DNA of 64,000 bases from Halovulum marinum (GTDB lineage: Bacteria; Pseudomonadota; Alphaproteobacteria; Rhodobacterales; Rhodobacteraceae). Below, one piece after another: positions 16,213 through 24,809 of the stretch; position 1 is the first letter of the stretch; each line of letters begins with the position of its first letter. Both the position numbers and the translations under genes were made by a program. The stretch is from NCBI RefSeq assembly GCF_009697225.1, contig NZ_WIND01000002.1, positions 248,001 to 312,000 on the forward strand, read 5' to 3'. The notes beneath the pieces are model-generated. The model had not been told where the DNA came from, did no database searches, and saw only the letters and a list, made by a program, of their open reading frames with translations.

Positions 16213-17211
16213 TCAGCAATAGCGCTCGGGGCCGATCCACTGCGACTCGTTGTACCGGTCGCCGTGCGCCCAGCCCACCGGCAGAACCTTCTCGATCCGG
16301 GCCATGTCGGCGTCCGACAGCGCCAGGTGCATGCCGGCCGCCAGCTGCTTCATGTGCGCCACGTCGCGGGTGCCGGGGATCGGGATCACGTGCGGCCCGC
16401 GGTGCAGCAGCCAGGCGATCGCCAGCGCCGCGGCGCTGGTGCCCATCTCGGCCGCCAGCCGGGCGAAGCCCGCCGCCTGCGCGAGGTTGGCCTCGAGGTT
16501 CGGCGACATGAAGCGCGGGTTGCGGCTGAGGAACTCCAGCGCCGCGACCTTCTCGCGGGTGGGCGGGGTGTCGGTCAGCAGCCCGCGGCCCACCGGCGAG
16601 AACGCGACCAGCGCGGTGCCCAGCTCGGCGCAGGCCTGGATCAGCCCGAGGTCGGGATAGCGCACCGCCAGCGAATATTCCGACTGCACCGCCGCCACCG
16701 GATGCACCGCCGCCGCCCGGCGCAGCGACCAGGGCGCGATCTCGGAATAGCCGATGTGCTCGACCTTGCCGGCGCGCACGAAGCCGGAAAGCGTCTCGGT
16801 CACCTCCTCGATGGACAGGCGCGGGTCGCGGCGGTGGACGTAGAACAGCGTCACCCGCTCCACCCCCAGGCGCTTCAGGCTGCCGTCCAGTTCGGCCTCT
16901 AGGTGCGCGCGGCTGTTGTCGAAGCCGCGCGCGCCGGTGTCCGGATCGCGGGTGATCCCGGCCTTGGTGGCGATGCGGAACGGCGTCTCGCCGCGCTGAC
17001 GGGCCAGGTAGCTGCCGATGTACTGCTCGGACACGCCCCTGCCGTAGACGTTCGAGGTGTCGATGTGGTTCACGCCGGCGTCGCGGGCGGCATCCAGCAC
17101 CGCGTGCGCCTCGGCCTCGGTGGCGGTGCCGTAGACACCGGCGAAGGACATCGCGCCGACGCCGATGGCCGAGACGTCGGGGCCCGCGGCCCCGAGCTTC
17201 CTGTGCTGCAT
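16213..17211 (-). CDS. Aldo/keto reductase
   Basis: This is a 332-residue TIM-barrel reductase using NAD(P)H. The full catalytic tetrad is visible: Asp and Tyr in HIDTSNVYG, Lys in IATKAG and His in LFYVHRRD. The late segment IPIPGTRDVAHM is the cofactor phosphate-binding region. GGAGAG precedes the ATG at 17211. It is the second gene of a two-gene minus-strand unit, 26 bp after the enolase-superfamily gene, and probably oxidises or reduces a sugar or sugar acid in the same pathway. It is convergent with algL, with only 16 bp between their stop codons. Confidence 0.9.
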   Translation of the reverse strand: MQHRKLGAAGPDVSAIGVGAMSFAGVYGTATEAEAHAVLDAARDAGVNHIDTSNVYGRGVSEQYIGSYLARQRGETPFRIATKAGITRDPDTGARGFDNSRAHLEAELDGSLKRLGVERVTLFYVHRRDPRLSIEEVTETLSGFVRAGKVEHIGYSEIAPWSLRRAAAVHPVAAVQSEYSLAVRYPDLGLIQACAELGTALVAFSPVGRGLLTDTPPTREKVAALEFLSRNPRFMSPNLEANLAQAAGFARLAAEMGTSAAALAIAWLLHRGPHVIPIPGTRDVAHMKQLAAGMHLALSDADMARIEKVLPVGWAHGDRYNESQWIGPERYC

Positions 17212-17237
17212 GGTTCTCTCCGGATTGGTCCTGTGGA

Positions 17238-18665
17238 TCAGGCGGTAAGGTGGCGCGCGGTCAGCGCCAGGAAATCGGGCATCGCCGCGCTGCCCAGGCC
17301 CGGCGTATCCAGCGAGCCCAGCGTCAGCGCGCCGTCGCGGATGTTCAGCACCACCGTATCGCCGGGGCGGTGATACAGGTCCGGGTGCGCCTGCAGGAAG
17401 CCGTCCTGCTCGGCCGCCGAGGCGCCGGCGAAGCCGTGCATGTAGTGATGGCCGTTGCGCTCGACATGGGTGCAGCCGATCAGCGCGACCAGCGCCAGAT
17501 CCTGCTGCACGGCGATGCCGGCCTGCGTGGTCAGGTCCTCGGCCGACATGAAGTAGCGGTCGGTGCCTTCGGTGTCGTTCCAGTGCGCGCAGCGCGCCCG
17601 GTTCAGCAGCGAGCGGTAGAAACCCTTGCAGGACTTGGACGAGACGCCGGTATAGCCCAGCCTGCGGGCCTCGACGAAGGCGTCCAGGCTGCCGTCGGAT
17701 TCGTCGATCTCGACCGGCTTGACGCGCGCCAGCGGCGAGATGTCGGACGACAGCGCCACGGCGCGGCCGATCGGCTGCTCGATGAACAGCACCGATGCGT
17801 GCAGCCGCCGCAGCGCCGGGGTCTCGCCGATGCGGCGCCACAGCGCCAGGATGCCCTCGACGTCGGCGTACTGCTCGTTGCCGTCCAGCGTCGCGGCGTA
17901 GGCGGGCAGCCGGTCCAGCACCGCGGCGATCCGTGACAGCCGGTCGATGTCGGCCTCCAGGTCGCCGCCGACCTTCAGCTTGAAATGGGTCACGCCGTAC
18001 TCGTCGATCACCTGCTCCAGCGTCTCGGGCAGACCGTCGCCGACGCGGGTTTCCTCGGTCACGTCCGCGGCGGTGATCGGATCGACCATGCCGACCGTGT
18101 GCCGCAGCGCGATGCTGGCCGCGGGCTGGCGCGCGCGCAGGAACGCCTCCAGGTCGAAGCCGTCCAGTTCGGGCGTCAGCCGGCCGTCGAGGCCGAAGAT
18201 GTTGCCGCGCGCGCCGGCGAAGACGCTGGCGTCGTGCAGCCGCAGCAGCGCGTCGAGGATCGCCCGGTCCAGCAGCGCGGTGCCGAAGCTGGCGACCAGC
18301 GGCGGCAGCGAGGCCATCGCGCAGTGCTCGGCGTGTTCGGCCGCGCACGCCGCGTGCAGGCCGAAGGCGGACTGCGCCGTCCGCTGCGCGGAACAGGTCT
18401 TGGCGGCGATCGCCAGCGCGTGGCGCAGCTGGTCGAAATTGTCCTCGTTGCTCAGCCCGGGCGACTTGTCGAACCATTTCGGCGCCAGCATCTCGGCGGC
18501 GATGCCCCAGCCCTCGCGCCCGTCGCCGGTGCGGATCCGGGCGTGGACGAAGATCTGCGGGGCGGCGGTCAGCGTCACCACGCCGAAGCGGAACGGCATG
18601 CGGAACGGGGTGTCGCGCTCGAAGAACGCGACCTCTTCCAGGGTCAGGGTGGGGCTGTCTGTCAT
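17238..18665 (-). CDS. Enolase-superfamily (mandelate racemase-like) protein
   Basis: This is a 475-residue protein, longer than the usual 360-400 residues. The C-terminal barrel has HFKLKVGG (KxK base), an Asp in LDGNEQY, a Glu in FIEQP and EIDESDGS, which are the metal and catalytic positions of the muconate-lactonising/mandelate-racemase branch. Extra sequence rich in Ala, His and Cys lies around residues 85-120. The reaction should involve proton abstraction next to a carboxylate, such as sugar-acid dehydration or racemisation; the substrate is not clear. ATG 18665 was chosen because the longer frame runs into the upstream TetR-type palindrome. It pairs with the aldo/keto reductase downstream. 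Confidence 0.82.
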   Translation of the reverse strand: MTDSPTLTLEEVAFFERDTPFRMPFRFGVVTLTAAPQIFVHARIRTGDGREGWGIAAEMLAPKWFDKSPGLSNEDNFDQLRHALAIAAKTCSAQRTAQSAFGLHAACAAEHAEHCAMASLPPLVASFGTALLDRAILDALLRLHDASVFAGARGNIFGLDGRLTPELDGFDLEAFLRARQPAASIALRHTVGMVDPITAADVTEETRVGDGLPETLEQVIDEYGVTHFKLKVGGDLEADIDRLSRIAAVLDRLPAYAATLDGNEQYADVEGILALWRRIGETPALRRLHASVLFIEQPIGRAVALSSDISPLARVKPVEIDESDGSLDAFVEARRLGYTGVSSKSCKGFYRSLLNRARCAHWNDTEGTDRYFMSAEDLTTQAGIAVQQDLALVALIGCTHVERNGHHYMHGFAGASAAEQDGFLQAHPDLYHRPGDTVVLNIRDGALTLGSLDTPGLGSAAMPDFLALTARHLTA

Positions 18666-18789
18666 CTCGGGCCTTGCGTTGCACCGTGGCTGGGTCCGGC
18701 CGCGCGCGCCGCGAAGCCGAAATCGCGAATGCCTTCCTTGCTGGGCGACAGTTTCACGGATCGGCTCCGGACCGGCGACCGGGGTCGCG

Positions 18790-18809
18790 TTACCTACCGA
18801 ACGGTAGGT
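18790..18809 (-). promoter_or_regulatory. TetR-type palindrome upstream of the enolase-superfamily operon
   Basis: TTACCTACCGAACGGTAGGT contains the perfect arms ACCTACCG and CGGTAGGT around AA. It lies about 125 bp upstream of the start at 18665, in the only gap before the convergent-side gene. The half site TTACCTACCG is also found, on the opposite strand, in the palindrome at 32907-32924 in front of the operon that encodes a TetR repressor (36063). The same repressor probably binds both. Confidence 0.7.
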
Positions 18810-18853
18810 TGCGTTCAGCATCGCGCAGGTCGCGCCGCATTACAAGGGGCGGG

Positions 18854-19753
18854 CTAGCGCGGTCCTTGCACCGGGCGCACCGGCCGGGACCCGGGCCGGG
18901 CGGTCAGGCCGGACCACAGCGCCGCGGCGACGATCAGCGCGGCGCCCAGCACGAAGAGCAGGGTCAGCGCCTCGCCGAAGACGAGGTAGCCGACCGCCGA
19001 CGCGATCACCAGCGAACCGTAGCCCAGCACCGCCAGGTACGCCGCCTCGGCGCGCTTGTGCGCCTGCAGGAAGCAGAACTGCCCGGACTGCGCGAAGACG
19101 CCGATCGCCAGCAGCGGCAGCCACTCGCCGCCCGCCACCGGCTGCCAGGACAGCGCCGCGAACGGCGCCGTGACCAGCGCCAGCCCGCCGGTGTAGAAGC
19201 CCATCAGCACCAGGGTCGGCGTGGCCGCCAGCCTGCGGGTGACGATCACCGCCCCGGTGCCGGTGGTCACCGTCACCGCCAGCGCCGCCAGACCGGGGCC
19301 CGAAGGGACCGGGCCCCAGGGCTCGACCGCGACCAGCACGCCGGCCAGCCCGACCAGCGCCGCGATCCAGCGCCGGCCGGGGATGCGCTCGCGCAGGATC
19401 AGCGCGGCCATGACCATCAGCATCAAGGGCCGGGTGAAGTTGATCGCGGTGAACAGCGCAATGGGCACCCGGGCGATGGCGAAGAAGCTGCTGACCAGCG
19501 TCACCGAGGACAGCACCACCCGCAGCAGGTGCAGGCCCGGATCGGCGGTCAGGCCGAAGGCGCGCCGCTGGCGCCAGATCCACGGCAGCATCAGCGCCAG
19601 GCCGACCAGCGCACGCAGGAACACCAGCTGCACCGCCGGGTAGTCCAGCCCCATCGCCTTGACGATCGACAGCGCCCAGATGTTCAGGCTGAAATCCGCG
19701 ATCAGCCAGGCGCCGCCGGACAGGTTCCGCGGCGCCGCGGCGGCCTCAGTCAT
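18854..19753 (-). CDS. DMT-superfamily (EamA) transporter
   Basis: This is a 299-residue inner-membrane protein with ten hydrophobic helices in two EamA repeats, the first around residues 10-140 and the second around 155-285. The SFFAIARVPIALFTAINFTRP segment is typical of the S-adenosylmethionine/riboflavin-type uptake branch of the family, but substrate assignment within DMT proteins is unreliable. Its start overlaps the stop of the PIG-L gene by 8 bp, so it is the third gene of the ROK-PIG-L-DMT unit. Export or import of a product or part of the amino-sugar pathway is an inference from position only. Confidence 0.88.
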   Translation of the reverse strand: MTEAAAAPRNLSGGAWLIADFSLNIWALSIVKAMGLDYPAVQLVFLRALVGLALMLPWIWRQRRAFGLTADPGLHLLRVVLSSVTLVSSFFAIARVPIALFTAINFTRPLMLMVMAALILRERIPGRRWIAALVGLAGVLVAVEPWGPVPSGPGLAALAVTVTTGTGAVIVTRRLAATPTLVLMGFYTGGLALVTAPFAALSWQPVAGGEWLPLLAIGVFAQSGQFCFLQAHKRAEAAYLAVLGYGSLVIASAVGYLVFGEALTLLFVLGAALIVAAALWSGLTARPGSRPVRPVQGPR

Positions 19754-22106
19754 CGCGCGGCGTCACCAGGTTCGCCATCAGCCGGAACGCGCCGGGGGTC
19801 AGCCGCTCCATCTGGTGATGCAGGATCAGCGCGGTGTGGATGTGCCGCCCCCTGCCGATCTCCGCCGCCAGCAGCGCGCCGGTCAGCGGCGCCTCGCCAT
19901 CGTCGTGCATCGACAGCAGCGCGGTGTAGGCCGGGTCCCAGTCCTTCGCGAAATAGAGCCCGCGCTCCTTGTGCCAGTTCGCCCAGTCGTCGGGGCCGAT
20001 CCGGTTGGGCGTGTTCAGCGCGGGATGGTCCGCCAGCACCGTGACCCGGGCGTTTTCATCGGTGACGCGCCAGCGCAGCGAGGGTTGGCCGATCTCCAGC
20101 CGCGCGGGCGGGATCGTGTCCGGGTCCCACGCGTCCCAGGGCCGGTGATAGAGCGTGACCAGCGTGCCGCCGGCGCGCACCCAGTCGTTGATCCGCGGCA
20201 TCGCCTGCGCCAGCCCGGCGCGAAAGCGCATGGCGAAGATGCCGACGAGCAGCGTGTCATAGCCGGCAAGCGCGCCCTCGCTGGCCAGCTCGGCGTCGGT
20301 CAGGGCGGTGACATCCACGCCGATGGCGGCCAGCCAGTGATCCACCCGGTCGTTGCCGCCGCCGATATAGCCGATGCGGGCGTCGGGCAGGGCGACGTTC
20401 ACCGCGCGCACGGTGACGACGGCAGGCGTGGCCAGGGCGCGGGGCGCAACGTGTCCGTGGGCGATCCGGCGGACGCTTTGCGCCGGCTGGCCGTCGAGCG
20501 TCAGGGTCAGGCGGTAGGCGCCTTCGGGCAGGACCGCGGGGGCGGTGACGCGGAAACCGGTCTCGGTCCGCTCGGCCTGCCAGCCCTCGGGCAGCGTCAG
20601 GGCCGGCTCGGCCCCGGCGGGGGCGACGTCGGTCAGCGTCAGCGCCAGCGTCCGGGTGTCGGTCGCGGTGTTCAGCACCGCGGCGGCGGGGCTTGGCGCG
20701 GCAGAACGGGCGGGCAGCACGACCGGCGCGGGACGCAGCGGCAGCACGGTTTCCGAGGTCTGGCCGCGGGCGGTGATCCGCACCGAGACCGCCGGGGCCG
20801 GCGGCGCGCCGGGCAGATAGCTGTCGGGGTAGGGATCGCCGGGCCGTGCCGTGTCTCCGACGCTCAACGTGATCGCGTCGCCCCGGGTATCGGCGATCCA
20901 GCCGTGGGGCAGGATGGGCTCGACCGACAGCGCCTCGGCGCGGCCGGATCGGGTTTCCAGCGTCACCCGCACCGCATCGCCGGGGCGGGCGAAGTCGCGG
21001 TCGGCGACGGCGTGAACATCGACCCCCGCCGCCAGCCGGATCAGCTGCGAAAGCTGCTGCGCCTTGCGGGTCAGCTTGTGCCCGAAAGCGGCGCGCTGCG
21101 GGTCGGTCAGCGCGCCGGTCCCGCGCCGCAGGGCGGCAAGTGCGGCGCTGGCCTCGGCAAGGATCGCCTCGGCATCCGGGAAGGCGGTGCGGGCGGCGTC
21201 CATGCGCGCCTGCGCTTCGGCCAGGTGGGGGCAGTCCTTCAGGTCGGTCAGCTTGACCGCCAGCCCGGAGGAGAGCGACGCGCCGGCGCCGTCGACCCGG
21301 TCATCGGCCAGGTGCAGCGGCCAGTCGCGCTCGGTCCCGGCGGGCACCCATTTGCCCATCGCCTGCGTCGCGTGGCAGGCGCGGGACTGCTGGCCGATGC
21401 GCTCGAAGCTCCAGCCGGTGACCGGGTCGCGCCCCGCACCCGGCACGGTGAGCGTCGCGGTGGGCGGCGGCAGGTCGTCGTCATAGGCCTGACCGGCGCC
21501 GGACCAGGCCGGCAGGAACAGCTTCTTCACCTGCCAGGGCGGCAGGTCGGTGCCCGGAAACGCGGGATCTGCGGCCAGGTCCATCACGAGGTGCGCGGCC
21601 TCGGTCATCGCGCGGTGGTGGCCGTGCTGGCCGGGCACGTCCAGGAAGGTCGGGCAGATGATGTCGGGCCGCTCGCGCCGCAGGATGTGGACGAAACGCG
21701 CCAGGGTCCGGTCCTTGCCCCAGCGGCCCAGAGTCTCCTTGCCGGATTTCGAGAAGCCGAAGTCGAAGATCGCGTCCCCGGGCCCTTCGGACAGCCAGTA
21801 CATGCGCAGGCCCAGCACGTCGCAGGCGGCCTCCATCTCGGCGGTGCGCAGCACGCCCAGCGCGGCGCCGGATTCGGTGCCGATGTCGTTCTGCCCGCCC
21901 TCGCCGCGGGTCGCGCAGGCGCAGGAGATGTCGATGCCGTCGCGCCAGGCCAGCGCCGCCAGCAGCGCCGAGGTCTCGTCGTCCGGGTGCGCGCCGGTGT
22001 TCATGAAGCTGACCACGGTCTGCAACGGTTGCAGGGCGCGCCACAGTTCGACGATCAGCGGGTGGCGGGCCTCGTCTTCCAGGCGGGCGCGATCGGTCAG
22101 GGGCAT
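19746..22106 (-). CDS. PIG-L family deacetylase with long C-terminal extension
   Basis: This is a 786-residue protein without a signal peptide. The N-terminal 230 residues form a zinc-dependent PIG-L (LmbE) amidase domain: the AHPDDE motif near residue 39, GEGGQND, and the second metal motif GQHGHH. Family members remove acyl groups from the amine of N-acetylglucosamine conjugates. The remaining 550 residues contain beta-sandwich-like segments (PEGWQAERTETGFRVTAP and similar) and a glutamine-amidotransferase-like end (RIGYIGGGNDRV, TLVTLYHRP), as in other long PIG-L proteins. It lies between the ROK regulator and the DMT permease. Cytoplasmic location, amino-sugar context and NagB-II nearby support deacylation of an imported amino-sugar derivative. 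Confidence 0.85.
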   Translation of the reverse strand: MPLTDRARLEDEARHPLIVELWRALQPLQTVVSFMNTGAHPDDETSALLAALAWRDGIDISCACATRGEGGQNDIGTESGAALGVLRTAEMEAACDVLGLRMYWLSEGPGDAIFDFGFSKSGKETLGRWGKDRTLARFVHILRRERPDIICPTFLDVPGQHGHHRAMTEAAHLVMDLAADPAFPGTDLPPWQVKKLFLPAWSGAGQAYDDDLPPPTATLTVPGAGRDPVTGWSFERIGQQSRACHATQAMGKWVPAGTERDWPLHLADDRVDGAGASLSSGLAVKLTDLKDCPHLAEAQARMDAARTAFPDAEAILAEASAALAALRRGTGALTDPQRAAFGHKLTRKAQQLSQLIRLAAGVDVHAVADRDFARPGDAVRVTLETRSGRAEALSVEPILPHGWIADTRGDAITLSVGDTARPGDPYPDSYLPGAPPAPAVSVRITARGQTSETVLPLRPAPVVLPARSAAPSPAAAVLNTATDTRTLALTLTDVAPAGAEPALTLPEGWQAERTETGFRVTAPAVLPEGAYRLTLTLDGQPAQSVRRIAHGHVAPRALATPAVVTVRAVNVALPDARIGYIGGGNDRVDHWLAAIGVDVTALTDAELASEGALAGYDTLLVGIFAMRFRAGLAQAMPRINDWVRAGGTLVTLYHRPWDAWDPDTIPPARLEIGQPSLRWRVTDENARVTVLADHPALNTPNRIGPDDWANWHKERGLYFAKDWDPAYTALLSMHDDGEAPLTGALLAAEIGRGRHIHTALILHHQMERLTPGAFRLMANLVTPRDD

Positions 22107-22129
22107 GGGAAATCCGTTCGGTTGCAGTC

Positions 22130-23293
22130 TCAGAAGGTGCCCACGCGGGGCGTGAACGCGCGGTCGAGGATCAGCGCGGCGGCGCCCAGCGTCGCCGTCA
22201 GCCGCCCGCACGAGCCGCGGGCCAGCCGCGGCCGGGTGCGGTCCGGGCGGTTGGAGACGCTCGCCGCAGGCAGGTCGATCCGGGCGATCAGCGCGTCGAG
22301 CACCGGGGCCGGCATCGCGCCGCCAAGGAACACGGTTTCCGGGTCGAACAGGTTCTCGACGACATGCACCGCCTGCGCCAGCGCGGGGGCGGCGCGGTCC
22401 AGCCAATGCGTGACGGCGGGGTGCCCCTGCAACGCCTCCAGCGCCTCGACGCTGCCGGCCTGCAGCCCGGCGTCGGCCAGGTGGTGCTCGATCGACAGGC
22501 GGCTGGCCAGGTTCTCCAGCCGCTCGGGGCCTTCGGGCGTGGCGATGCTCAGGTGGCCGATCTCGCCGGCGTTGCCGAACGCGCCGGCGACGCGCTGCCC
22601 GGCGCTGACCAGCCCCAGGCCGAGGCCGGTGCCGAAATAGAGATAGGCGTAGGTCTGCAACCCCTGCGCCGCGCCGGTGACCCGTTCGGCCATGGCGGCG
22701 GCGTTGGCGTCGTTGTCGAATTCGATCGGCAGGTCCAGCGCCTCGGCGAACACGGCGCGCGGGTCGAGCTGCTGCCAGCCGGGCAGATCCGACTCGGCGC
22801 CCGACAGGCCGGTGACGCCGAACGGGCCGGGCATCACCACGCCCGCGCCCAGCGTCCTGTCGCCGGAGCGGGCGTGCCGCGCGGCGATCTCGGCCCGCAG
22901 CCGCGCGATCGTGCCCAGCACGGTGCCGGGGTCGGCGCGCTCCAGCGCCGCGCGCCGGGTGAAGACCGCCGTGCCCTCGAGGTTCAGCAGCGCGATCAGC
23001 AGCGCGGTGGGGCGCACCTCGATGCCCAGCGCATAGGCGCCTTCCGGGTCGATGGCATATTGCACCGGCGGGTGGCCGCGGCCGTTGCCCAGGCGGCCGG
23101 TCTGGCGGATCAGCCCGTCGGCCTGAAGCTCGGCGATGATGTTCGAGACCGCCTGCGTCGACAGCCCCGAGGCGCGCGCGATCTGCGCCCGGCCCATCTG
23201 CCCGCCGGCATGGACGTGCCCCATCACCAGCCGGCGGTTGTGGCTGCGCGCGCGTTCGGCGTTGGCGCCCTGGAGAGAGAGGACCGAGACCAT
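22130..23293 (-). CDS. ROK-family transcriptional repressor
   Basis: This is a 387-residue protein with an N-terminal winged helix (MGRAQIARASGLSTQAVSNI) followed by a ROK sugar-kinase fold (EVRPTALLIALLNLEG, GPFGVTG, FDNDANAAAMAE, YLYFGTGLGLG, GEIGHLS). The zinc-binding CxCxxxxC motif of catalytic ROK kinases is absent, as in many regulators. It is divergent from the sugar ABC operon, with a clean operator between them (23303-23342). A candidate -10 for this gene (TAATCA, 23300-23305 on the minus strand) lies only 7 bp from the ATG, so the mRNA may be leaderless. It probably represses both directions and is released by an amino sugar or its phosphate. Confidence 0.92.
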   Translation of the reverse strand: MVSVLSLQGANAERARSHNRRLVMGHVHAGGQMGRAQIARASGLSTQAVSNIIAELQADGLIRQTGRLGNGRGHPPVQYAIDPEGAYALGIEVRPTALLIALLNLEGTAVFTRRAALERADPGTVLGTIARLRAEIAARHARSGDRTLGAGVVMPGPFGVTGLSGAESDLPGWQQLDPRAVFAEALDLPIEFDNDANAAAMAERVTGAAQGLQTYAYLYFGTGLGLGLVSAGQRVAGAFGNAGEIGHLSIATPEGPERLENLASRLSIEHHLADAGLQAGSVEALEALQGHPAVTHWLDRAAPALAQAVHVVENLFDPETVFLGGAMPAPVLDALIARIDLPAASVSNRPDRTRPRLARGSCGRLTATLGAAALILDRAFTPRVGTF

Positions 23294-23302
23294 GGATCGT
23301 GA

Positions 23303-23342
23303 TTAACTCAACTGTGTTGATTGCTCAAGAAGTTTGAGTTAA
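23303..23342. promoter_or_regulatory. ROK operator and divergent promoters
   Basis: TTAACTCAA (23303-23311) and TTGAGTTAA (23334-23342) are perfect inverted repeats, and TCAAC-TGT-GTTGA inside the left half gives a nested palindrome. Plus-strand promoter elements TTGATT (23317-23322) and TAATGC (23340-23345) are 17 bp apart. Minus-strand elements TTGAGC and TAATCA are also 17 bp apart. Each arm overlaps a -10 box, so one bound repressor would block both promoters. Confidence 0.75.
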
Positions 23343-23452
23343 TGCTTCGGAACAGGCGGCGGGACAACGCCGCCGCCGCGGCGCCGGCGCGCCGCGAAGC
23401 GAAAGCAGCAGGGGCGGCCGGTCACGGCGCCCGACAACCGGGAGACCACCCA

Positions 23453-24712
23453 ATGTTCAGATCTGTTCGGATGACGGCCCTGGCCGGGATGACCAGCGCC
23501 GCGGCGCTGCTGGCCGGTCCTTCCGCGGCCGTCGAGATCGAGTACTGGCAGTACTTCTTCGACGCCCGCGTGACGGCGATGGAGCAGCTGATCGCCAGCT
23601 TCGAGGAAGCCAACCCCGACATCACCGTCACCATGACCCACTTCCCCTATGCCGACTACCGCACCAAGGTCGCCGCGGCGATCCCGGCGGGCGAGGGGCC
23701 GGACGTGGTGCAGCTGTTCTACGGCTGGCTGAACGACTATATCGAGGCCGACCTGATCCAGCCGCTGCCCGAGGAAAGTTTCCCGGCTGCCGAGATCGAC
23801 GAGCAGTATTTCCCGATGGTCCAGGCGATGAAGGTCGACGGGCAATACTACGCGCTGCCGACCGCGGTCCGCTCGCTGGCGCTGTTCTACAACGAGCGGC
23901 TGTTCGAGGAGGCCGGGATCGACGGCCCGCCCGAGACCCTGGACGAGCTGGTCGAGTCCGCGAAGGCGCTGACCAAGCGCGACGGCGCCGGCAACATCAC
24001 CCAGGTCGGCATCACCGCCGGGATGACCGCGCAGGACCACCACTGGTGGCGCGAGGGGCTGGTGCGCCAGTTCGGCGGCGAGCCCTATGCCGACGACTAC
24101 AAGACGGTGAACTACGACACCGACGCCGGCAGGGCGGCGCTGAAGTACTATTCGGACCTGTTCCTGGGCGAGGAGCCGGTGTCGGCGATCGGCTTCATGG
24201 ACGAGCCGCAGGCGGCGTTCAAGGCGGGCCGCGCGGGCATGCACATCGACGGCTCGTTCCGCATCGGCTCGCTGGCCGACGTGCGCGGCCTTGAATGGGG
24301 CGTGGCCGAGCTGCCGGCGGGGCCGGACGGCACCAAGTCGAACTATTCCAGCTACTGGGTGAACGCGATCACCACCAAGGCCGAGGGCGAGAAATACGAC
24401 GCCGCGGTCAAGTTCCTGGAGTACATCACCTCGGACGAGGCGATGCAGGTGTGGCTCGACGTGGTGGGCGAGCTGCCCGCCAAGCCCTCGGTCGGGATGA
24501 CCGAGGAGAATGCCAGCGACCCGGTGTTCGGCCCCTTCATCCGCGGGCTGGAGAACGCGCACACCACGCTGTTCGCCAACGAAAGCGCGCAGCGTCAGCT
24601 GATGGTCGAGATGGTCGAGCGCATGCAGCTTCAGGACATGCCGCTGGAGGAGAGCCTCGCCATCGCGGCGCAGGAGGAGCAGAAGATCCTCGACGAGTAC
24701 TACGGCAAGTAG
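23453..24712 (+). CDS. Sugar ABC transporter substrate-binding protein (family 1, UgpB/MalE-like)
   Basis: This is a 419-residue periplasmic protein with a signal peptide of about 26 residues (cleaved near SAA|VE). The family-1 binding-protein pattern is clear: EYWQYFFDARVTAMEQLI, FEEANPDITV, AAIPAGEGPDVVQLFYGW, ALPTAVRSLALFYNERLFEEAGI, and a late SDEAMQVWLD. The ATG at 23453 has GGGAGA upstream; the longer frame to 23321 runs through the operator. It is the first gene of the operon whose permeases and ATPase (24810, 25705, 28598) complete the importer. The ligand is probably an amino sugar or amino-sugar conjugate, judged only from the enzymes encoded downstream. Confidence 0.93.
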   Translation: MFRSVRMTALAGMTSAAALLAGPSAAVEIEYWQYFFDARVTAMEQLIASFEEANPDITVTMTHFPYADYRTKVAAAIPAGEGPDVVQLFYGWLNDYIEADLIQPLPEESFPAAEIDEQYFPMVQAMKVDGQYYALPTAVRSLALFYNERLFEEAGIDGPPETLDELVESAKALTKRDGAGNITQVGITAGMTAQDHHWWREGLVRQFGGEPYADDYKTVNYDTDAGRAALKYYSDLFLGEEPVSAIGFMDEPQAAFKAGRAGMHIDGSFRIGSLADVRGLEWGVAELPAGPDGTKSNYSSYWVNAITTKAEGEKYDAAVKFLEYITSDEAMQVWLDVVGELPAKPSVGMTEENASDPVFGPFIRGLENAHTTLFANESAQRQLMVEMVERMQLQDMPLEESLAIAAQEEQKILDEYYGK

Positions 24713-24713
24713 G

Positions 24714-24763
24714 CGCGCCGCGTCCCGGCCTGCCGGCCGGGGTCGTGGCAGGGCGGCGGCGCG
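24714..24763 (+). terminator. GC-rich hairpin between binding-protein and permease genes
   Basis: CGCGCCGC (24714-24721) pairs with GCGGCGCG (24756-24763), enclosing a second stem CCCGGCC (24724-24730) with GGCCGGG (24735-24741). TTT and four C follow. The position, directly after the binding-protein stop and before the permease, suggests an mRNA stabiliser or partial attenuator that raises binding-protein levels over permease levels. Confidence 0.6.
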
Positions 24764-24809
24764 TTTCCCCAAGATGCGCCGCCGCCCGCCGCAAGGAGAG
24801 ACCACCGGG

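Noticed and set aside
19659-22640. A 993-codon open frame on the plus strand opposite the PIG-L gene
   Set aside because: The composition is that of antisense shadow translation. The minus strand carries the HPDDE and HGHH motifs of a real deacetylase.
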